From: Manduca sexta
Lineage: Eukaryota; Arthropoda; Insecta; Lepidoptera; Sphingidae
Length of the DNA stretch: 64,000 nt
Direction: 5' to 3'
Assembly (NCBI RefSeq): GCF_014839805.1
Contig: NC_051141.1
Location: 15,322,777-15,386,776 of the forward strand
Shown: positions 20,609 to 34,600 of the stretch, piece after piece
Layout: each line of letters opens with the position of its first letter
Position numbering within the stretch: position 1 is the stretch's first letter
Program-made: the position numbers and the translations under genes
The notes under the pieces: generated by a model
The model's database searches: none
Told to the model about the DNA's origin: nothing
Seen by the model: the letters and a program-made list of their open reading frames with translations, nothing else

Positions 20609-22747
20609 CTTTTGTAGCTTTTTGCATTTATAATATCACAATACCCGGAACTTCTATACTCCCGTCATATTAAAAAGGACGTTCCTACATAAAATTGTAT
20701 ACGGAATATTTTTTACTATCCGAACATATATTTAAATCTATTAAAAAAAAAATGATCCGTCTCTTTTCATTATAACGGCAGTATAACTAAAAGATTAATC
20801 ACGTCTAATATTTGTTGATTATAAGGCTGATAATAAAAATGTGGCAAAATCTTAAATGCTCAATTCAAACAATTTCTGATTGAATGATCTGCATTATTGG
20901 ATATTGGATGCATACACACGTCAATTAACTAATACATTCGATGTAATATATTACATTGTGCTTACTAAAAACCAGAAAACCCTGATCGCTAATTATTTGT
21001 GAGCACAACAGACTTAACGAGTCCATTTTAAAATAAAACAAATAATTTTGTAACAACAATATTTCATTGAAGGATATCGGTTTGGTGACAATGATAATTG
21101 CAACAAGTATTTACCGAATAAATTTGTTCGATTACATCGCATTTAGTAGTCTGAATATTGCAATCGAAATATAATAGTAAATTGGATATATAAATAATCA
21201 ATCGGGTATAATCGGTGTATATTGAAAAGAAGTAGGAAGAAGAATGGGTAAACGTGGGGCTTTGGGAGTAGAACACAAATAAGCGCCCCTTAGAACTAAT
21301 TTTTGTGTCTCAGATACAGAGTATGATTGAGAGAAGAATATAGATTTTTTTTTATCGAATATCCGAAAAGTTATCGTCATTTTGCGCTATAATTTTTTTC
21401 AGGTTCAGGTAAACCTTAGCGTACGCTGTTCAAGTTGTGGACACAACCAGCTATTAATAAGGGTGATTTTTTTATTGTACGGTCGATGACAGTTAGAACA
21501 AAGGAATGCAATGTAAATGAGTGATATGTGTTTCATAATTTATTAAATTATATCTGCTGGACGGAAAATAGGTCCTAACAAAATAACTACACTACAAATT
21601 GTGTATTTAACTTCAGAGAAATATAGGTGAAGTTTCCATAAGTAACAGCAAACATTACTGACGCCTCTAGGTAAAAATTTGATATTAGTTTTGTTGTTTA
21701 CAGTTGAACAATTGTCTTGATACAAAAAATGAAACAGGCAAACTCTAATGGAACTAGAATTTGAATGCTTTTATACAAATCTTTGTACAATTTAACTTTT
21801 GTTAAAGCTTAAAATTTTCTAAATCACAGGTGTACAGTGTACATACCGTAGATTCAGGCATAAGCAAACATAAAATTCATAAAATCGGTGTTTTCGAGGA
21901 AAGTAATACATTCATCCCACTTCGTATTTGCACGTAGTACGATGTAACTTTAATTGGAAATCGTTTATATTTCTATTTAATCTGGATATACAAAACAGAA
22001 TATGTTTGCGTTTCTCCAATTGCGCGCGGGCGGGACCGCGAGCAAAAGCTATATAGTATAAAGACTAGTTTATACATTTTGTTTGAACGTGTTGTATTAA
22101 GTTCTAAACCGCTTGCAAAATCAAGTAACCATTATTTATTTTATATTACTATTTACCAGGAAACGTTACTTAAGTCATGAGCATTGGGTTTAAGTACGGA
22201 AATCCACATGATAATAAGCGTAATAAGTAAGTGTTATGTTGGGAAATTAAAAAACACATCGCACCCCTCTGTATAATCATAGTAACCTTTTCAAATACAT
22301 AATTTAAATGCCTGAATTCATGGTAAAAAATTAAATAGTTATAGCATTTTAGTTGAAGGACGATATTTTTAATTGATAGGTTGGTTTCATGTCATGCTAT
22401 CTGGAACTACCTTACTTGGCACAATTGCAAGGTCTATGGACTATTTATATTATTTTACTTTCTTGATATTTGTGCTATGAGCACCAATATGGACCTCCAC
22501 GTCGAAATAAGTGGTAGGTCGCGCGTGACGTCACAAATCTCTAAACTTAAGGACATGCGGGTGCTCTGTGATTATTAATTGTGAAATATGATATTTTTAG
22601 AAAATTTTACCTCTTATATTTTCAAGTATGTTAATATTCATCTTCTCGTGTGTAGCGGAGGATCCATTTAACCTGCGAAGTCGAGTGTTGAAAAATTAAA
22701 TGTCCGTCGATCATCAAACCCATTACCGTTTCACAATTCAAATAATC

Positions 22748-22965
22748 GTCACATTTTTCATCAATATAAAATAGGATATCAGATTTTATGTTTAAAATAA
22801 GTATATTTATAATATAAAATATCTGGAAAAAAATATTTGTATTTCGATTTGCAAATGCCAATTCGTCACATTTTTCATCCGCGCAATATAAAAAGGGGAT
22901 ATCAGATTTTATTTTTTATAGTATAAAATATCTGGAAAAAATATTTGTATTTCGATTTGCGAATG
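22748..22965 (+). repeat. Tandem duplication, two ~105-bp units
   Basis: Units at 22748-22857 and 22865-22965 share GTCACATTTTTCATC, GATATCAGATTTTAT and AAAATATCTGGAAAAAAATA blocks in the same order, separated by seven bases. Small indels show divergence since duplication. Confidence 0.85.
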
Positions 22966-24200
22966 TTTGGTTGCATACAATATCCATCTATGTTCAGATA
23001 TTTTATTAATTAAGTAACTCGATCCTGGCAAAAGTAAATTTCGTAACAATTTTTTATTTCTAAATAGTATAAAAATCTGAATGTATATAAAGATATTTTT
23101 TCTATTTAGAGCATTCAAATAAAAAAAAACTACATTTTTTACTTAAAAATGCGGTTACCATACAACTTTCGAGTCCAGCTATCAGGCAAAAGTTTCAATA
23201 ATTTATTCACATTGTACATCTTAATTATGTATTAAACGCGTGTTCAAACAAGGTATTAAAAGGTAAAAATCTAAGCTGTGCGTTATATCACTGCTATCAA
23301 GGAGGCAATATTAAAAATTGTATTAAAAAGATTATCGAATTATTGTTTAAAGTAATACTTACCTTAGTTAATCCACATGCTAATATATACCTAAGTACCT
23401 ACTGTTAGTTTATAAAGGCAAGCGGTAAATGAATTTGGCTAATTGAAAACCATAATCACATTTATAGTTAAAATGCAAAATTAATTTTCGCCTTGTCAAC
23501 TCGTTAAAATTTTCCTATTAATGGTTTTCGGATACGGTTGTTAGTTCATTTTTATAGTGTACACTGTTTATATTCCTTGTTGTAGCAAATATAAGACGGT
23601 TGTATTTTAGTTTTCTTTACCTTATACAGATTATTGACGTAATACTAGTTTTAATTTCTCGAACTGTTCCCTGGAAACGAAGCTGCTAAGTAATACTGTT
23701 CGTAATATAAACATCGACATTGCAATCTTAAGGTACTGCAAGTATTTACTTAATAAAATCATTATTTGTTGTGTGTATAAAATCATCGTAAGACGTAGGT
23801 AAATGGTAGAATATTTTTATACATATATACAAATACCTATTCATAGCTGTGATTCGATATGAAGCTCTAAATTGGCGCTACCTTGCCAAAAACTGACATA
23901 ATTAAAATTGAATATCACTAGGTTCGGACTATCAACTGATTAATTTCGTAAATCAATGTTAACATGTAAAATTCATGTTACGATTTCATATAGAGCCGTT
24001 TTAGAATTTCGTTGAAACAGTATATTTATTTGGTAACATTTAAGGTAATGAATACCTTTTATGTTAATTGCATATCACATAAAGTAGCGTGTTGTTGCAG
24101 CATTGGTAATTTGTGATACAAACTAAATATAGCGTAAGTTCAGCAGTGATTTTTGGATTATGACCATTTCAAGATTCGCTTTGAAATATTATTATGAATG

Positions 24201-24526
24201 AAATAAAATAATAATATCAGCCCTGTATTATTGTATACTTGCCCACTGCTGAGCACGGGCCTCCTCTACTACTGAGAGGGATTAGGCCTTAGTCAACCAC
24301 GCTGGCCTAGCGCGGATTGGTAGACTTCACACACCTCCGAAATTCCTATAGAGAACTTCTCAGATGTGCAAGTTTCCTCAAGATGTTTTCCTTCACGGTT
24401 AAAGCGAACGATAAATTCAATACACACATGACTTTTAGAAAAGTCAGAGGTGCGTGCCCTTGGGATTTGAACCTGCGGACATTAGTCTTGGCAGTCCGTT
24501 CCACACCCAACTAGGCTATCGCCGCC
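24201..24526 (-). repeat. tRNA-derived SINE (family A), full length
   Basis: It has the same head (GCGGCGATAGCC on the - strand) and tail as the copy at 827-1148. It is flanked by the 12-bp direct repeat TTATTATGAATG at 24189-24200 and 24527-24538. It lies about 1 kb upstream of the tll first coding exon. Confidence 0.88.
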
Positions 24527-25562
24527 TTATTATGAATGGAGCTAGATTATTTTATAAGAGCTGTAATATTGCATTATCTTTACATGTTTTAAAACAATAA
24601 TTAGGATATGACAAATGCAAATCTTGTCACTTATATATAGCGCAAATCTTCTGTCAACATTATTTGTTATTACAACAGCTGCCAAATCATTACAGGTAAA
24701 AAAATCACAGCAATTCGTAGACAGTCTATTAAACGCCCGAGTAAACCGACAAAAAAATGTTTTTCAACGACTTTTTGTGCCATCTCAATTTTAAAAGCAA
24801 GAAGCTACCGACTTTCCGATGTTATTATTGCAGTGGCTTTTGTTACAACCCTCCGTTTTGCACCGGGCCCTTTCGACCGGGCCGGCTCATCCGCGCCTTT
24901 GTGAGACCAATACTTACACGGATTATCCCTACCTAATTACCTGTTTTGTGAAATTGTAATTATCAACAAAAAATATGCAATTTTAACTTGTGAGTGACCG
25001 ACAAGCAATGTAGCTTCTGTTCGATTGTGTTATAACTATGCGTTCTGAGCTTACGCAAACATTGTTTCATATTGTTGGCTTTTGTTAATTATTCTTTTTT
25101 TTTACATTAACCAGTATGTTTTAAGAATACTTTAACTAAATGCTGTTTCATATAATCTCTATTAGCTTCCTATGCGATTTTGATTCACACGGATAAAGAA
25201 CAAGCAACTGCAAGTGTTTTATATGAATTAAACGTTGACCACTTCTGAGTACTCTACAAATAATGCTTTAGTTTAACAAGCAATTAGAACAATGCGAATA
25301 ATGAACAATATTACAAGTGGTACTCAGCTTTGTGACGAAAAGATGTCTAACACGCAAATTGCGGTAACAATGGCGAATTATTTTCTTACGTTTATTACAA
25401 TTATTCTAGATCCATTCTTTTGATTTTCTTTTTGCATTGAATGTTCGAGAGCCACTTGTGAACCGCGACAGTTCGCCACTTCAAAGTTAATTCGCACGGA
25501 ACAGTGTGTGAATATTTTTTTCAATTGTAACAATTTTTAATTGCTTTTTTATTTTAGATGGG

Positions 25563-25620
25563 ATGTTAGCCAGAAAGAGGCGTGGTCGCTCAAGAATGAA
25601 TGGCGCCGGTCCATCGGCAA
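25563..25620 (+). CDS. tll: tll first coding exon (inferred)
   Basis: The exon runs 25558-25620, after attttAG and before a consensus GTAAGT. In the frame that joins correctly to the DNA-binding exon it reads [19 protein letters not shown] and then an Arg codon split A/GG. The product continues [11 protein letters not shown], matching the RIL...PC lead-in of tailless and TLX. The Met at 25563 was taken as the first in frame, and the second Met (MNGAG) at 25596 is an alternative. The ATG at 25558 is in another frame and stops after three codons. The phase match and N-terminal fit are good, but no transcript links the exons. Confidence 0.6.
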
Positions 25621-28600
25621 GTAAGTGATTTGATTTTACCTTTTAATGGATAATTTACATTACTGATATTACTTAATTTAGGGCTTGTTTCACAAGTTTC
25701 AAGTAAATTTTACTTAACACGTATCTTTTAAACAACAAATGTAGATAGTCTTAATTTTACTATAATTATTTCGTCGGAATCTTAGATAAGTGTGTCTTTT
25801 GTATTTGGTTGGATTTTACTTTCGTGTGACGAATAGCATTTACAGGCCCTTATTATTTTATACAAATATTAATTACGTTGATAATATTTAAGAGGGTAAC
25901 AACATTTTTATTACGTTTACTTGTTCTAAATGTTACGTGCAAGTGCCTTTGCAATTGCATAATAATTCAACTATATTTAAATTGCCTTATCAATTACTGT
26001 ATGACACGAGATGACGTGACTAATTAGAATGATCGCGGTTCCCACGAGGTGCGCGGGCGCATCTGCTTTCACTCTCACTGCGCCCCCGACACCCTCGCGA
26101 ATGGATACTGTTCATTTGTTTTTATTATTAGCTAAAATTGGCCCATGACAAATTTATTGGAATATTAGTCGACAATAAATTGTATATTGATGAATAAGTG
26201 ATAGAAAACAAAACGGTTGTTTTTGGAGTATTGCATCGAGTTATTATTATTATTATTTGGTGTTAAAATAAATTACATATAAGTTTCATTTCAATAGTAT
26301 AGAGTTTAGTAATTATTTCAAAGATATATCGTCAATTATTTCGCATTTTGTCAATAACATTTAAAGACTTGGTCATTATTTGGTTTTCCTAACTAACATT
26401 ATTGTTTAAATAATAAATATCCGATGTTTATCATCAGAGCGTTTGTGAGACGAATAACTTTGACATTGGAATTGTTTCTTTAATCTGTCAAAAAATATGA
26501 ATTTATTATTGAAAAATCAGTATACAATAAAATAAAATTAACTTATAATGGAAGAAAAAAATAATCATCTCCTAGTCTTTTGTTCTATATTTAAAATATT
26601 TTACCTTCAAGTTCACTCATCAAATACTTTAAATAAATGAACACTGTGGGAAAACAGCACTGGAAACAGTAATTTAAAAACGATTCACAACCGTTTCATA
26701 TTCTGATAATCGGTTGTCGCGTCACGCAATGATCCTGCGGGTCAAAATGGCACAGGTGACAGTTCGCACGGTTAGCACAACGATAGCATCGTTAGGGATG
26801 ATTTACACTTATGGGTCATTGTTACAAAATAGGGTTAACAATTGCACCATTTAAGGTTAGACTTATGATTCCTATGATCCCATCGATATATATATATACA
26901 CTAGCTTTTGCTCGCGCTTTCGCCCGCTTGAAGGAGTTTTCCGGGATAAAAGTCCACAGTATGATAAAAGTCTTGCTACATATTTTCCCGGTACGGATAG
27001 GTTCAAACTAATTTTATACCCATGGGGGTTAAATTTATCAAAATCCTATTTTAGCGAACGTCTTCATCGTATTAGCTCCAATCTTTAATTTCAGTTCAAT
27101 CAGTCGAAAATCTCAGAAGATTTATACAAATTTTTATGCCCTATTTTATCCCCTTAGGGGTAGAATTTATCAAAATCCTTTCTTGGGGGATGCCTACGTC
27201 ATAGTAGCTTTATGCATGCAAAGTCTCAGCCCGATCGGTTTAAAATTGACAAAGTTTCATACAAACTTTCATCCCCTATTTTATCCCCTTGGGGGTAGAA
27301 TTAATCAAAATCCTTTCTTAGCGCCTGCCTACGTCATAACATCTACCTAAATGCCAAATTTCAGCCCGACCCGTCCAGTGGTTTGGGTTGTGCGTTGATA
27401 GATCACTATGTAAGTCAGTCACCTTTGAGTTATATGTATATATTTAGATATACGTACTAAATTTGGCGTTCCGAACATTCAGTGTGTTCAACTGAATTGA
27501 ACTGTCATCCATTCAAACTGATTTTAGTATGGTGTCAATATTGAGGCTTGTGATTGTGTACGGAGTGGCGTTCATAACATAAAAACGCAAGTCTAAGTGC
27601 AGACTTGGATGTGAATAAAAATATTAGTAATAAGTAAAATTATTTGTCAATTATAGTATATTTTAGTAACATTCTAAAATATTTCAACTATTATTGTTTG
27701 TGCCAACCAAAGAGTTTTAAGATTATATAGAGCGGACATTGGGAAAATTGTTGTATAAACATTTTGCGTTCATGCATCTACCGTCAAATAGTAAATCACC
27801 AATGTATACTAATTAATATTTTTTCCGTATCATAATTTGCACGTTTTTATCGTAAATTAGCATATTTTCTTTAAATATGTTATTCTAGTATTCATATTTA
27901 AGGACGCTACGACATTTCAAATAAGACAACGACTTATTACCAATTGGTAATAACTTTAAGAGCACAAATTTGTCCTTGATGTCCAGTTTATAACTAAATA
28001 TACTGTTTGATGTGTTTAGTCTCAACAACAAAAAACCTATTTTTTTATGTCGTGTGAGCATCACGTGGGATATTTCTTAGAATTATAACAGCGAATATTT
28101 TCATGGTATTGCGCCTAACATAAACATCTCCAAAACACGAATTTAAATTGTAAATAATTTAGTAGATTTTTTCGAATAGTTCTGCCTGTTCTATAAGCGG
28201 GAATTTTACTATAATTTGGTCGATGTCATTATTGCGTTTTAATTCTGCATTATTTTACAACAAGTAATCAATTCAATGTAGAAAAGTAGTCGGATTTATG
28301 TTATTACCAAATAATCTGAATAGGAATTGGAGTTAAATATAATTGGAATCATTTAATTCCTAACCTGTCATTACCTACAACTGCTCCATCAGTATTATCC
28401 CCGTATATTTCGTAAGCTGATTGTTTTCGCTTTGTATATTATTTTTACTACCTATTTCATTCGACACCGAGCTTCCTGCTTCACAAGTGTACCGTCTACT
28501 TAAAATGGGCATGAATGCCTTTGTGCCTTTTTGACTACAGACATTCTGAGGTGTATTAAAAGACGTTTTATCTTGTAAATGCCGAGCGTTCATCGTGGGA

Positions 28601-31600
28601 CCGCTCTTATAGAATTATTAAGTCGAAATGAGACGAAAAAATCTTTTTGTATGGACGATCCGGTGGATGGGGTCTGTGCGATTTTTTCTGATCGTATTTA
28701 GACAGCTTTATTTGGTTTGATGAAGTCAATGTCGATGTAGGTAGTGAATTATGCATCTGATTGAAAATGCGATTCGTGAATGGAATATTAATAAATTTTA
28801 TTTTTTATGTCAGTATATTTTATTTATTAAACATCAAAGTAGGTTATAATGCAACGGTTGACACATTCAAATTTAGCTTCGGGTGAATAGGGGACCGGCC
28901 TATGCTTGATTTTGTACATTATTCTATGTGTAATGGCTTTAAATACGAAAAAGAAGCACTTCTGCGAAAACAGCATAAAAATTGGTTAAAAAATGAGCGA
29001 GTAATTCATATTTAAAATATTGTAATGTGTGCAGGAGTGGGCGCGATGTGGGGATATCGCTTCATCTCTTTCTTTCGCACGCGTCGTAATTCCCGATGAC
29101 GTCACATGTGGATATTTTGTCTCTTTTCTGTTTCTTGTTAATTACCCCTTCCACCGAAATTCAAATGCTTATAACTTGTTGATTTTTCACTGGATTTTAA
29201 TAATTTCTTTGGTGTTATAATTTATATTATGTAAATATTTGATAATTGTTAAGAACAAAAATGAGTCCGGTACCCTATTGCCTACACAGAACTAATCTAA
29301 CGTGCAATATAATTTAAATATTCAAATAATGAAGTAGGTAATTATAAATATTATATTATAAATTTGTTCGCGTAGTTCTATCAGTAGTAGAATGGACAAA
29401 ATATTTTTTTAAGTATATTATGCACGTTACAAACACAGTTAAAATATTCTGACGGGCCGGAGTCTTTACATCAGCCTCTCTAGTTATATTTATGGGAACA
29501 CGAGCTAAAGTGGCAACAAACCTGGAAATAGTAATCCTCATCTGTATATGCGAATCAGTCCCGCATAATTGTCCTTTAATTGTTAATTCTGTATGATAGT
29601 GATAACACAATGAGAAGGAAAAACGAAGTTACAAATGAAACGAAAATTATTTGAAAAGACCACATTAGAAAAAAATATTATTTTCTAATGTGATCTTTTC
29701 AAATAATACATATCCTACTAATATTATAAGTGCGAGACTTTGTGAGGATGTCTAGATGTCTATCTAGACATGTATCTATATGTATCTATCTGTATGTATA
29801 TTTGTTCCTTTTGCACGAAGAAACAACTGAACAGATATGGATGAAACTTTACAGTAATATTGGTTATACATCAGAATAACACATAGACTACAATTTATAA
29901 TGATTTTATGTAATTTGGTCATAATATAACGATACATATCAAGTAAGTCGGATAAAAAATGCTATCTCGGCGTACGCTGCCTAAACCGTTGGAGTTAATC
30001 AAAGATTTTTTATTGTAGAATTGTTTGTCCTAAGGAGTTTTAAATAAAAGTCCGCCACAGCATATATCTATCTACGTTTTATGGGGAAGCGACTATAACC
30101 AAAATAGTGAGACATTTAGGTCTGTCTGTATGTTATCGATTTTCTCAAAATCTACTGAACAGATTTTTATGAAACTTCGTATGGAGATAGTTTAAGACCC
30201 TGGAAAGGTTATAATAGGCTACTTTCTATCCTTGAAAAATATAAAGTGGTACTTTCATCCCGGATAACACCATCACGCGGGCGAAGCCGCGAGCAAAATT
30301 TATGCTGTTTTCCTGAAGCAGAAACAAAATTTAAAAAAAGTTTAGATATAGTTTATCCACAGGGATTGGCGATATGATGATGAAATGATGTGCTCGTAAA
30401 TCAAATATTCCTGACGTGAAAAGGAAATTATTTTATTTTGAAGGACACACTCTTAAATTTGTTACCTTTTTTCTGTATTTTTCGTATGTCATTAAAGCAT
30501 TGGTATATTAAATACGCTTATCTTTAATATGTAAGTGGTATTGAATTAATACAGAAAATGTTGTTATATTTAAGATAAACAACAAATATAACTTCACTTT
30601 TGGGCCATGGGACAAGGGGAGGTAATTACTTGGCCCTTAACAATAATCAAAACTTTTCCTCTATACCAGTTTGGTCACCTAAACTCATCAGTCAATGCCC
30701 AGTGTTTAAGTTGTCATAAACACTGGTCATCAATGACTTAAGACATAAATTAGATTTGGTGAGTATTACCCTAATGTTGTATAACACTTATTATAATAAA
30801 GCCACTTAATGCATATTGTCATAAATTTATGGCATGTCGTTGATATAATAAGTATTTTATTGTAAAACATCCAATCTTTCATTCCATAATGTCATTACGA
30901 CGTTGCAATCCCTTTTAACTCAATTATACAAATTGCTTTTAGCCCTGAGCGAATTAATATTTTTCCTCTGTTTTGTACTCGGGCGTGCAATCCGAAATTT
31001 TAACATTTTATAACTACGAATTCTCAGAATATTCCAGTTTCGAAATTAAGAAACGTAATCGGAATTCCAATAATTATAATTATCCACAGGGTATTTTATA
31101 AAAATATTAATCGAAAACTAATACAACCTTTTTGTAATTCTACTTACATGCAGCAGTAGTCGCCTTTTACGTGTAAAATAACACAATAGACAACGAAATA
31201 AATGCTATATAAAAATAAACTGCGATCAACTATTAGAGCTGAATAATCCGCCTAACATTTCGTTAGTGAGTAAACTACTTATTGGGAACCTAGGAAATGG
31301 AAAACATTATCCACGCTTGTACACTGGACATATGAAATCTTATTGATCTTACGTCAATATTATAATTGGGAAAGTGTGAAAATGTTAGAGTGTTTGTTAT
31401 CTAAACTAATTCGGAAACTGTTTAACGGCTGTAAAGAAATAAACATTGAACTATTAAATGAAAGTGCATGTTACGGGTTATATAAATAGATTGAATAACG
31501 GTTACTTTTTCGACTAGTTAATTCATAATATCGTTAAATATATCGTAGATTTTCCGATATCCACTCTGAACGACTTATTATAACTAATCTATACATATTA

Positions 31601-34600
31601 TAAAACAAATTCCCCAAAAGCTGTCTGTCTGTATGTGTACGATTTTCTCAAAATATACTGAACGGATTTTTGTGCCATTTTTACTAAAAGATAGTGCAAT
31701 TCTTGAGGAAAGTTTAAGTCGATAATACATTACGGTTTTATGTAAATTGACTGAAATATTGCGATTACTGTTGAAGAGGTCGGGTGGTTTGCCGTTGCGT
31801 TTGCGTAAATACGCGAGAGAAACTTTGTGACACACTATCTTCGACGCGGGCGAAGTCACGGACACAACTAGTTAGTAATAAAATATTACATTGTTCGGTT
31901 CGTAATATAAAAGACCTAAAAACATATTTTATTTTCTATAAACGCAAAATACTGTATGATCATAATTCCTGGAAATCAGCTTCGGAACGGAAAATCTCTT
32001 TTGTACCTATATGAAATTAATTGGTAAAGTGCTTACTAGCCTGGGGAACTTTACACATTTAAATTCTTCAAACGTATTGCAAGCATAAAACGAACATGCT
32101 TTTTAATTGATTTCATTTATGGAGAATTTTTGATATCCTGTATATTTCAATATCGATCTTAGATATGATCTATATGAAAACCGTTTATAATTCCATCATG
32201 TAATAGATGCGGATTTTATACTACTTTATTTGACGTCTGGTCCATTGCTTATTATAAATGTATTCTGTAGTAAATTTGTTAACTGCCTTGGCGATGTAGT
32301 GGTAATTACAGTACGCGTGTTATAACTGTGCTGAGGTTCTGAGTTCGAGTCTCGGGCAAATAAGAATAACGACTGGGTTTGTCCATCTTAAAAATTACTC
32401 AGTCGCAGACCGGAATTAGGGAGATAGAATTCCCGTGCCGTGGAAAGCACATAATGCCGTTGGTCCTGCGCCTGATCTATCTGCGGTCATGTCGGATTGT
32501 CGTTTCACCGGACTATGAGATGACGGTAGGCCCCCCTACCATAGAAAATACCGGAATACACACGGCGCGGCGGAAAGTGGGTACACCAGTTGCGCCTTTG
32601 CATACCCCATCGGAGATCGGATTGATTGGGGGTTATAATGCGTGAGATTATGCGTATAAACATACTTTTCGATGAAACAATGAAAGATCAATTAACCCAT
32701 CGGATTGCAAGAATTTCCTGTTTAGGATTAAATAAAACATTATGTACTAGTTTAATATTTATGGTTCTTTACATTTAAAACGAGCTCGGAAAAGTGGCCT
32801 CACTGCACTTGATGGTTAGTGGAGTAGGGTTTAACAGCATGTCGCCTGACAAGAGATTGAGATGATTACCCGTCGGCAATAAAAAAAAAAGAAAAAATGC
32901 TTTATTCATCACGTAGGCGAACATGGTTGCACTTATGACAAGTCAAGGTACATGAGAATATTTAATTATCACTTAATTAAATTAGCTTATATAAACAAAG
33001 ACAATTTATATTGAAAATAAAATAAATGAAAAATATACTTAGCAAACAAAGAAGCCAGTTCGGGCTGGCAGGGAAGAAGAAATAAAATTATGTATATATG
33101 TAATCGACACGATTATGCTGGCCTGGTGGAACCAGATATACACAGGCTGAACTCGGATGTGATGTGATCGCAGCACTCTCATATGTGAGAGTCTGCGTGC
33201 TTAGGTAACACCGCAATGTCTATTTCTGCCGCTAATCAGTAGTGTGTAATCACTGTTATGTTCCAGTTTGAAGGACATTGCAGCCAGTGTTCCAGTATCT
33301 GTATCCAATTCTAGTATGTGTATCCAGTAGTTTCTGGACATATGATAACATTTCATGTCTCAAGATGGCGAGCGCAGTGGAATATCAAACAATACTTTAT
33401 AATTCAAGATGTTAGATGGAGTTTCTACTACCTATGGTGTTAGCATCGCTTATTATTTTATTAATTTATTTATTGTGGCCAGTAAGCTCGTCACGTTATT
33501 TAAAGCAATAAAAAAAGCGAACCTATAGTTACATAAGCATTAAAAATAAATTCCATCCGCGTGTATATTCGTTTCGATAAATCACGTAAATTATTTGCTT
33601 GTTTTTCCTAGTAGTCTCTCCTATTGAATTTCTGATTTAGGCCGAATAAATTTCAATAGCAGAAATACGGAAAATATCATACTTGTAATCTATGTTTTCA
33701 GGAATTTTGACAATTCCGGATACATATTGGCTGTATTTTGTATTTGTTTGTTTGTACTATGTAAAAACTTTTTTAAAATGGAATTCTAAAGCTTATAATG
33801 AAAATAAAACAGTACTTATCAATAGTGTTTGGAGCTTGATCATTAATATTTATTGGACACTTAAAGATATTAAATTAATACAATATATTGTATTTAACAA
33901 AAGGCATAGTACAGAACACAATCCTTATAAACAATACTTAAGCACTAACTTACATTAAGAGTAGATTGTCTTCCTTAAACCTATGCCCTAATTGAAATTA
34001 AACTACAGAAAGGACTCTACACCAATTGTACAGCATTGTTCAAATAACACTATAAATAGCACGAAAGTGGAAATTGTTCTTTTTGCGTGGTCTCTTGGTC
34101 ATAAATTAAAGGGTGGCGCCACCCATGGGCGGGGTTTAGCCGACCCAAGTCGTTAGCTTTGTCCTCTGCCGCGACGTTTTCACACTTCTCTATAGTTATG
34201 TATTTGTGGAGGCGTATTCTTTTTGTGCTTTGAAACGCGGTTTTGTCAGTATCATTTATAATTGTATTAAAATTTAAATACATCTTGTGTTTTTTTTATC
34301 AATATTAGTATTGTTCTTATTCGAAATATTAAGTAAATATTGCAATATTTTAATGGTTGAAATCTCTTAAAATAAATGTATAAAGAAATATAGAGGCTAT
34401 AAGATAAATCTCGAGTTAACACCGGCGCACTGTTAGACACAGGCTTCTTCTATTACTGAGCTAATTACCACAATAAAAATAAATACTGTAAAGGTTTATT
34501 GATTACTATAGTGATTATACATATACACTATTGATTACTATAGTGTATATATACATAATATAGTGTACTTATGTAGGGTAATTAAGCCTATTTCCTACCA

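Larger units (their letters stand above)
16954..25557. other. Intergenic region between the Ras-like gene and tll
   Basis: No exon was recognised with confidence. Contents are the presumed 3' UTR of the Ras-like gene (AATAAA-type signals near 17680), very AT-rich DNA at 18400-19020, a GC-rich promoter-like patch at 19070-19366, SINE C at 20302-20608, a tandem duplication at 22748-22965 and SINE A at 24201-24526. It presumably includes upstream control DNA of tll. Confidence 0.5.

Noticed and set aside
22381..22578. 65-residue open frame near a TGACGTCA motif
   Set aside because: No homology was recognised, and its start and composition look incidental.
33692..33958. 88-residue hydrophobic open frame in tll intron 1
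   Set aside because: It is AT-rich with an unusual composition and has no recognised domain.
34480..34570. Repeated ACTATAGTG/TATATACA motifs
   Set aside because: This is a short AT-rich microsatellite-like stretch without further structure. It is not a CRISPR array.
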